Shown here: one piece after another, positions 32,204-37,199 of the stretch
How the letters are laid out: each line of letters starts with the position of its first letter
How positions within the stretch are numbered: position 1 is the first letter of the stretch
Source: an uncultured Bacteroidota bacterium
GTDB lineage: Bacteria; Bacteroidota; Bacteroidia; Chitinophagales; Chitinophagaceae
NCBI GenBank assembly: GCA_937902875.1
Contig: CALFNL010000141.1
Span: forward strand, 1-37,199
Length of the DNA stretch: 37,199 bases
Reading direction: 5' to 3'
Notes under the pieces: model-generated
What the model was told of the DNA's origin: nothing
Databases searched by the model: none
The model's input: the letters and a program-made list of their open reading frames with translations, nothing else
Program-made: the position numbers and the translations under genes

Positions 32204-33271
32204 TTATGCGTGCTGCAGCGCGAAATCCTTCATCATTTCCGTAAGAGCTTCCACACTCCTGAGGGGAAGAGCATTGTATAATGAAACCCTGAATCCGCCT
32301 ACACTCCTGTGTCCCCTGATGCCAACCATTCCTTCTTTTTTGGAGCGTTCCAAAAAATCCTTTTCAAGGTCAGGGTTATCCATCACAAATACTACATTCA
32401 TCTTGCTGCGGTCTTCCTTGTTCACCGTAGGTTTAAAAACAGGCAGGCTATCCAGCGTATCATATAGCAGGGCCGCTTTCTTATTATTCACTTTTTCAAT
32501 TGCAACTACGCCTCCCTGTTGTTTCAGCCAGCGCAGGGTGAGCATGCATACATACACGGCGAATACGGGTGGAGTGTTTAGCATGGAGCCATTGGCAATA
32601 TGCAGCTGGTAATCCATCATAGAGGGCAATTTGCGTTTCACGTGGCCCAGCATATTCTTATTTACGATCACGAGGTTCACACCCGCTGCCCCTATATTTT
32701 TTTGAGCGCCTGCGTAGATCAGGCTGAACCTGTTAAAGTCCATGGTCCTGCTCAGGATATCACTGCTCATGTCTGCTATGAGTGGCACCCTGGTATCAGG
32801 GAGGGCATGCATCTGTGTGCCTTCAATGGTATTATTGGTGGTAAAATGAAAATACTTTGAATCGGAGGGTATGGCGTAGCCTCTTGGGATATATGTGTAG
32901 TTCCTGTCTTTTGAAGAAGCCACAGTGATCACGTTGCCAAAAAGTCGCGCTTCCTTAATTGCCTTGGTTCCCCATACGCCACAATCGAGGTAGGCGGCGG
33001 ATTCACCTTCATCCAGGAGGTTCATGGGCACCTGGAAAAACTGGGTAGAAGCTCCTCCATGGAGGAATAGCACTTCATGATCCGCGTCCAATTGCATCAA
33101 TTCCCTGATAAGGGCGATGGCTTCATTCATTACTTCCTGAAAAAGGGGAGTACGGTGGCCAATTTCCAGAATAGACAAGCCGGTATTATTGTAATTGAGT
33201 ATGGCCTGGCTGGCTTGTTCGAAAACTTCTTTTGGCAAGATGCTGGGGCCTGCATTAAAATTGTGTACCAT
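32204..33271 (-). CDS. serC: Phosphoserine aminotransferase
   Basis: A 355-residue PLP enzyme of serine (and pyridoxine) biosynthesis that converts 3-phosphohydroxypyruvate plus glutamate to phosphoserine plus 2-oxoglutarate. The opening HNFNAGPSILPKEV is diagnostic. The PLP-binding Lys is in YAGAQKNIGAAG near 187-198, and the C-terminal GMVGIRGHRSVGGFRVSLYNA has the phosphate-contacting Arg residues. Length is normal. An exact -7 promoter box (33337-33344) lies 66 bp upstream, overlapping the end of the preceding gene, so it probably has its own promoter. The usual partner serA is not in the window; DUF1015 follows it instead. Confidence 0.96.
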   Translation of the reverse strand: MVHNFNAGPSILPKEVFEQASQAILNYNNTGLSILEIGHRTPLFQEVMNEAIALIRELMQLDADHEVLFLHGGASTQFFQVPMNLLDEGESAAYLDCGVWGTKAIKEARLFGNVITVASSKDRNYTYIPRGYAIPSDSKYFHFTTNNTIEGTQMHALPDTRVPLIADMSSDILSRTMDFNRFSLIYAGAQKNIGAAGVNLVIVNKNMLGHVKRKLPSMMDYQLHIANGSMLNTPPVFAVYVCMLTLRWLKQQGGVVAIEKVNNKKAALLYDTLDSLPVFKPTVNKEDRSKMNVVFVMDNPDLEKDFLERSKKEGMVGIRGHRSVGGFRVSLYNALPLRSVEALTEMMKDFALQHA

Positions 33272-33336
33272 TTCTAATGACTGAGCGTTGAAAGTGAAAA
33301 ATAAATAAATGGTATGGCAGGTGAATCGTTGGGCCT

Positions 33337-33344
33337 CAAAGATA
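33337..33344 (-). promoter_or_regulatory. Probable -7 promoter element of serC
   Basis: On the reverse strand this reads TATCTTTG, an exact match to the Bacteroidota -7 box TAnnTTTG. Transcription would start near 33330, giving a serC leader of about 60 bases. A weak ATTG stands for the upstream box at a slightly long spacing. The element lies just past the nuclease stop codon at 33347. Confidence 0.45.
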
Positions 33345-33346
33345 GG

Positions 33347-34330
33347 CTAATTATCGCAAGAACGGCCCAATATGGCGCCCGATTTCCAGGCTTTGTCCAA
33401 TTCTTCAAATTGAGCCTTTTCATCCGGTGAGAAGTCCCTGCCAGACAAACCACTGAGATCGGGTTGTCCGGCGTTTACCCACGCCGTGAGCCATAAGGAT
33501 GCTACCGCAAAAATTGACTGGCGCATTCTTCTTTCCACCATGCCCTTCAGCCCGCTATTATAAGCCATGGTAAATGCAGTTGAATATTGACGTTGCAGCA
33601 ATCCGTTTCTTTCCTCAAAAGCGAATTTCAGATTTCCGCCAAATTGAGACGTGAGTTCTTTTTCAACGCGCAGAACCGTATCGGAGGCCGCGGAACTTTC
33701 CAGTATTCGTTTCCACATGAATTCTGAAGGGTTGGAAATATACGCGGCTTTTCCAATGAAAAAATCGAAGGTCTTTTCAGCGAGTAATTCCGGGATGCGG
33801 CTCTCCCAGAATCCATGTATTCCCTGTTGATTGGTATATTGCCCGTTATGATTACTGTTGGTGTGCAGGGGCACATGCGCGTCAGCAACGTAGTGACCCA
33901 GCTCTGCCGACAGTTTCAGGATTTTGGCCTGATTTTTTTCTTTGAAAGCATTTGTGAGTCGTTGCATCATTATGGGAATCCACCAGGGCACGATGCCATG
34001 GGCCCTCAGAGTGTCTTCGCCAAATTTGGCTTCGGCATCTTTCCAACTTCGGGGCAGGGCATCAAAGGGAAGATGGCCGTAATGGTCGAGATCAATATAG
34101 TGCCGTGGACCTTCTTCTTTTATAATGTATCGCCTCTTGTCGGGGTCAACCGCGTGATCAGTAATAAAATCAATATTAGGTTTAAACAGCATTAGCATCC
34201 GGGGTGGCAGCAGGAAGACCGCATAGTAGTTTATGGTTCTATGTCCATAAAAACCCCAGCAAAAAACCTGTTGTTGCAAAGCCAGGATGGAACAGGTAAG
34301 TAATATTCTTCTGAAAGCGCCTTTCATCAT
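33347..34330 (-). CDS. S1/P1 nuclease-zinc phospholipase C family protein, secreted
   Basis: A 327-residue exported zinc enzyme. A signal peptide (core ILLTCSILALQQQVFC) should be cut before WGFYGHR, so the mature N-terminus is a Trp and the next ligand a His five residues later, as in S1/P1 nucleases and bacterial phospholipase C. Further ligands: Asp in HYIDLDHYG; His, Asp and His in LGHYVADAHVPLH; and His-x-x-x-Glu in HGFWE. The final Glu follows the phospholipase C pattern rather than the Asp of S1/P1, so substrate (nucleic acid 3' ends or phospholipid) is open. I chose the ATG at 34330; a TTG upstream is less likely. The gene precedes serC on the same strand but probably is not functionally linked to it. 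Confidence 0.82.
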   Translation of the reverse strand: MMKGAFRRILLTCSILALQQQVFCWGFYGHRTINYYAVFLLPPRMLMLFKPNIDFITDHAVDPDKRRYIIKEEGPRHYIDLDHYGHLPFDALPRSWKDAEAKFGEDTLRAHGIVPWWIPIMMQRLTNAFKEKNQAKILKLSAELGHYVADAHVPLHTNSNHNGQYTNQQGIHGFWESRIPELLAEKTFDFFIGKAAYISNPSEFMWKRILESSAASDTVLRVEKELTSQFGGNLKFAFEERNGLLQRQYSTAFTMAYNSGLKGMVERRMRQSIFAVASLWLTAWVNAGQPDLSGLSGRDFSPDEKAQFEELDKAWKSGAILGRSCDN

Positions 34331-34469
34331 TGTCGGGCAGCACAAAAGGCTGCAATAGTTATTCCGACGAAAATAAAATGAAATACGCTCAAAATTGGAA
34401 TGCTATGCCTGGTTCTGTGGTAAATACATTGGCTTTATGATGATTTCACAACCACGGTAGGGATATTTC

Positions 34470-35090
34470 CTAATTCTCTGCTTTGGCCTCATCTTCTATT
34501 TCGGTTACGCCGCCGGAAATCACAAATTTCATGGCTTCGGCTGAACTGATATCTGTAAGCAGTTTCACTCTTTGCTTTTTCACAAAGAAGAGCTGGCCCA
34601 CGAATCCATAAGAGTGAGGCACATATACAGCCACGAATTCCTGTAGCCCGAATTCATGCAAATCCTCCTGGGTAATAAAGCCGATCCTCCATATGTCGGG
34701 CGCATCAATACTCACCAGTACTGCCTTGTCGAATTTTCTCTTATTTCCGGCAAAGGCCTCAAAAAAATCTTTCAGGGTAGTGTAAATGATCTTGATCCCC
34801 GGCGTTTTTTGCAGGATATTATCAAAAAGTTCTACCAGCCTGCCTACTACAAAATTGGAGGAGACATATCCCACCAGAAATACCACCAAAATCACAACCA
34901 GGAATCCCATCCCTGTTACATAAAAATCCTTCAGGTTCGGAAAAAGTTCTTCAATCAGGTTGGGCAATATTCTGTCTATGAAATTGAACATGGTGGTAAC
35001 GGCCCAGATCGTTATCACTATCGGGGCCAGAATGATCAGGCCCTGGAGAAAATATTGCAATAGCTTTCGGAGAAGACTTTTCTTAGGCAT
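34470..35090 (-). CDS. DUF502 family membrane protein
   Basis: A 206-residue inner-membrane protein with two transmembrane helices (about 14-35 and 62-83), the second containing VVILVVFLVGYVSSNFVVG. The following conserved segment TPGIKIIYTTLKDFFEAF is a clear DUF502 mark. The soluble C-terminal part includes FVAVYVPHSYGFVGQ and ends in an acidic tail. DUF502 proteins are widespread and uncharacterised, so no function is offered. I chose the ATG at 35090 because a candidate -7 promoter box at 35109-35116 would put the transcription start at or near the alternative ATG at 35105. It is divergent from the TetR gene. Confidence 0.88.
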   Translation of the reverse strand: MPKKSLLRKLLQYFLQGLIILAPIVITIWAVTTMFNFIDRILPNLIEELFPNLKDFYVTGMGFLVVILVVFLVGYVSSNFVVGRLVELFDNILQKTPGIKIIYTTLKDFFEAFAGNKRKFDKAVLVSIDAPDIWRIGFITQEDLHEFGLQEFVAVYVPHSYGFVGQLFFVKKQRVKLLTDISSAEAMKFVISGGVTEIEDEAKAEN

Positions 35091-35108
35091 GTAGCTGGGT
35101 TTCATCAC

Positions 35109-35116
35109 CAAAATTA
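35109..35116 (-). promoter_or_regulatory. Possible -7 promoter element of the DUF502 gene
   Basis: The reverse strand reads TAATTTTG, matching TAnnTTTG exactly. Eighteen bases upstream is TCTG, one mismatch from the TTTG box. Transcription would begin near 35103. Confidence 0.4.
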
Positions 35117-35295
35117 GAATTCGGGAATGGTATTCAGAAATAAGAAGCGGGTGTTTGGCCATCGAATGCGTCCGGTATCTGGCCATTGGAGCAAAAAAGG
35201 CATTTAAGCAAGAGGATAAAAATCAGAAAACCGGGGCAGAATAAAGTTTTTCGATTTAGCCACTCAATCTTTCTGACAAATGGTCAAATTTCGTG

Positions 35296-35327
35296 ATGGA
35301 AACTTTGGCAACAATAAAAGTTTCCAT
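35296..35327. promoter_or_regulatory. Likely TetR operator: perfect 11-bp inverted repeat
   Basis: ATGGAAACTTT, ten bases, AAAGTTTCCAT: both arms match perfectly over 11 bp. The repeat covers the -33 box and most of the spacer of the promoter at 35304-35334, and its last base is the first base of the -7 box. The TetR gene starts 24 bp beyond it. This is the arrangement expected for an autorepressor operator. Confidence 0.65.
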
Positions 35328-35334
35328 AGTTTTG
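35304..35334 (+). promoter_or_regulatory. Consensus Bacteroidota promoter of the tetR-tolC operon
   Basis: TTTG at 35304-35307, a 19-bp spacer and TAGTTTTG at 35327-35334: both boxes match the Bacteroidota sigma consensus exactly. Transcription should start near 35341, leaving a leader of only about ten bases before the ATG at 35351. Confidence 0.7.
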
Positions 35335-35350
35335 CCTCGATTTTGAGCCA

Positions 35351-35971
35351 ATGGGAATACGAGACAGAATAAAGCAAAAGGCCGAGGAGCTGTACATGAA
35401 ATATGGCATCCGATCCGTATCAATGGATGATATCGCGGCACAGTTGGGTATGTCTAAGAAGACCATCTATCAATATTTCGCCGACAAAGACGAGTTGGTG
35501 GATGCTGTGGTGGAAGACGAGATAAGCCATATGCAGGGCGATTGCATGCAATGTTCGCAGATGGCGCAAAATGCCATCCATGAAATATTCATCACGCTGG
35601 ATTCCGTGATAGATCAATTCAGCAACATGAATCCCATGCTTTTGCATGATATGGAGAAATTTCACCATAAGGCTTACCAGAGATTCAGAAAGCATAAGAT
35701 TGAATTCATTTTGAAGATCATCTACAACAATCTCGAGAGGGGAATCCGGGAAGGCTTATTTCGTCCGGAACTCAACCTGGAAATCATTTCCAAGTTCCGT
35801 TTGGAGTCCATGATGATAGCCTTTGACGTGAATTTGTTTCCTGCAAGCCGTTACACGCTCGCGGGCGTTACCAAGGAAATTATTGAGCACTACTTATATG
35901 GTGTGGCCTCCTTGAAGGGACACAAACTGATCCTACAATATATGACCGAACGAAAAAATAACCAACAATGA
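35351..35971 (+). CDS. TetR family transcriptional repressor of an efflux operon
   Basis: A 206-residue repressor. The N-terminal DNA-binding domain has IKQKAEELYMKYGIRSVSMD followed by the helix-turn-helix DDIAAQLGMSKKTIYQYFAD (about 26-45), very typical of TetR proteins. Residues about 60-200 form the helical ligand-binding and dimer domain with no conserved motif, including two cysteines near 65-68 (GDCMQCS). The stop codon overlaps the ATG of the TolC-like gene by four bases (ATGA), so the two are translated together. The inverted repeat over the promoter upstream suggests that it represses its own operon and releases it when an efflux substrate binds. The ligand is unknown. Confidence 0.92.
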   Translation: MGIRDRIKQKAEELYMKYGIRSVSMDDIAAQLGMSKKTIYQYFADKDELVDAVVEDEISHMQGDCMQCSQMAQNAIHEIFITLDSVIDQFSNMNPMLLHDMEKFHHKAYQRFRKHKIEFILKIIYNNLERGIREGLFRPELNLEIISKFRLESMMIAFDVNLFPASRYTLAGVTKEIIEHYLYGVASLKGHKLILQYMTERKNNQQ

Positions 35972-37199
35972 AAACAGCAGGAATTAGAACAGCTTGGATG
36001 ATGGCAGCGCTCCTGATGCTTGCACCGATGGTTTGGGCACAGGCAAAGTTGCCGCCAATACATTCATTCAGCGTCAGGGAATGCATTGAATATGCCGGAA
36101 AGAACAGCGCGCAGGTTAAGAATGCGCTTATTGATTATCAATTGCAGTTTCAAACCAACAGGGAATTTACATCTGAAGCATTGCCGCAGCTAAGCGTGAA
36201 TGGCTACATTACCGACTATCTGCAGATCCCCACCACCCTGCTTCCCGGCGATTTCTTCGGGCAGCCAGGAACCTTTGTACCCATAAAATTTGGCACCAAG
36301 TATAATTCAGCGGCTACCATTGAATTGAACCAGTTGCTTTTTGACGGCGAGGTATTCGTTGGTCTGCAGGCGAGAAAAACGGCCCTGGATCTGGCGACCA
36401 AGAACGTGGAGATTACGGAAGAAAATATCCGGCTCAACATTTATAAGATATACTATCAGCTGGTCTTGTCAAGGTACCAGATGCTCCTCCTCGATTCAAA
36501 TATTTCCAGGGCCGAAAAACTCCTCCACGATACACGGGAACTGTACAAAAACGGTTTCGCTGAAAAGCTCGATATAGATAAAACCCAGGTTCAGTTATCC
36601 AATCTGCAAACTGAAAAAGTCAAGACCAATGTGAGCATCGCCAACGGTTATTTGGGAATGAAGCTGCTTATGGGGATGCCCGTTCAGGATTCCCTGGTAC
36701 TCACGGATTCGCTGAGTTATGACCAGGTAAAGGAAGGCCTCCTGGACGAAGGTATTTATAATTACAGCGACAGGAGAGACTATCAAACTCTGGATTTGAC
36801 CCGCAAACTGGGAGAGTTCAATGTTCGCCGCTATAAACTTAGCAGCCTGCCCAGCCTGTCGTTGACCGGAGCATACAGTAAGAATGCGCAGCGCGAAGCC
36901 ATGGATATATTTACCAAAGAAAGTACCTGGTTTACCACCTCATATGTCACTTTGCGCCTTACGGTTCCAATATTTGCCGGATTTGCAAGAGATGCCCGGA
37001 TCAAATCCGCGCAACTGCAGCTAAACAAGATCCAGAACAATATGGAGACCCTTAAGCTTTCCATAGATAACGATGTGGCACAAGCGAGGCTGAATTTCGC
37101 GGCGGCTATCAATACCATGGAATCCCAGAAAAAAAATATGGAGTTGGCAGAGAATGTGTATGGCCAGACTAAGAAAAAATATGAGCAGGGCCTGGGCCG
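35968..37199 (+). CDS. TolC-family outer membrane efflux protein (3' end outside window)
   Basis: An open frame begins at the ATG overlapping the tetR stop and runs 410 codons to the window edge without a stop. A signal peptide (hydrophobic core MMAALLMLAPMVWAQ) is followed by FSVRECIEYAGKNSAQVKNA, the first helix of TolC-type trimeric channels. The first outer-membrane beta-strand region is around 75-120 (PGDFFGQPGTFVPIKFG). Then come long coiled-coil helices and the second half-repeat, with LTVPIFAGFARDARIKSAQLQL and the final YGQTKKKYEQGLG, where homologues continue with a Ser-x-Leu-Glu-type segment. It should form the outer-membrane duct of a tripartite pump. The inner-membrane and periplasmic partners are expected just beyond the window. 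Confidence 0.93.
   Translation, partial: MKTAGIRTAWMMAALLMLAPMVWAQAKLPPIHSFSVRECIEYAGKNSAQVKNALIDYQLQFQTNREFTSEALPQLSVNGYITDYLQIPTTLLPGDFFGQPGTFVPIKFGTKYNSAATIELNQLLFDGEVFVGLQARKTALDLATKNVEITEENIRLNIYKIYYQLVLSRYQMLLLDSNISRAEKLLHDTRELYKNGFAEKLDIDKTQVQLSNLQTEKVKTNVSIANGYLGMKLLMGMPVQDSLVLTDSLSYDQVKEGLLDEGIYNYSDRRDYQTLDLTRKLGEFNVRRYKLSSLPSLSLTGAYSKNAQREAMDIFTKESTWFTTSYVTLRLTVPIFAGFARDARIKSAQLQLNKIQNNMETLKLSIDNDVAQARLNFAAAINTMESQKKNMELAENVYGQTKKKYEQGLG

Noticed and set aside
1-37199. CRISPR arrays, insertion sequences, phage genes, rRNA
   Set aside because: No regularly spaced repeats, transposase or integrase motifs, or rRNA-like stretches were seen on reading the window; short or very diverged copies could be missed by eye.

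Overview
The window looks like chromosomal DNA of a Bacteroidota species, most likely of the Chitinophagaceae type. The evidence is intergenic promoter boxes fitting the Bacteroidota consensus (TTTG, about 19 bp, TAnnTTTG), few Shine-Dalgarno sequences, many short secreted proteins ending their signal peptides in A-Q, and typical family content (AraC regulators, GMC oxidoreductase with a small Tat subunit, NagX-like DUF5009 protein, DUF1015 beside serC, FecR-like/FtsX permease remnant, TetR-TolC efflux). No rRNA, tRNA, insertion sequence, phage gene or CRISPR array was recognised.

Layout. 1-1160: the start of a probable phytanoyl-CoA dioxygenase-like gene, divergent from an AraC regulator. 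1300-3052: a CstB-like persulfide dioxygenase/rhodanese with a small membrane protein and a Crp/Fnr-type dyad upstream. 3452-5401: a GMC oxidoreductase and its small partner. 5641-6256: wreckage of an FtsX-type ABC permease. 6770-10862: a run of reverse-strand secreted proteins (DinB-like, an unknown, a clan GH-D-like glycosidase, a creatininase-family hydrolase). 11153-13282: a NagX-like membrane acyltransferase and an aldo/keto reductase, forward. 13289-18127: a reverse-strand ribosyl salvage cluster (ribokinase, secreted ADP-ribosylglycohydrolase-like protein, sugar transporter, secreted nucleoside hydrolase). 18374-24597: a forward cluster of ethanolamine-type permease, glutamine-synthetase-like ligase, iron alcohol dehydrogenase, class I amidotransferase-like hydrolase and aldehyde dehydrogenase. 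24761-27604: hemerythrin, sugar porter and fructokinase-like kinase. 27595-35090: reverse-strand acyl-CoA ligase, TPR protein, DUF1015, SerC, S1/P1-phospholipase C family protein and DUF502. 35351-37199: TetR and the start of a TolC-family efflux operon.

The most interesting content is the forward cluster 18374-24597. Its parts fit a gamma-glutamylation route for an amino alcohol: import of ethanolamine, ligation to glutamate, oxidation of the alcohol by the Fe-dependent dehydrogenase and of the aldehyde by the ALDH, then hydrolysis to glutamate plus glycine. This resembles the Puu putrescine pathway with an alcohol dehydrogenase in place of the amine oxidase, and needs no EutBC lyase or microcompartment. 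The divergent neighbour seems to strip ribose from nucleosides or ADP-ribosyl compounds in the periplasm and import it. Together they suggest scavenging of membrane head groups and nucleotides from dead cells. That joint role is inference; the gene families are well supported by motifs.
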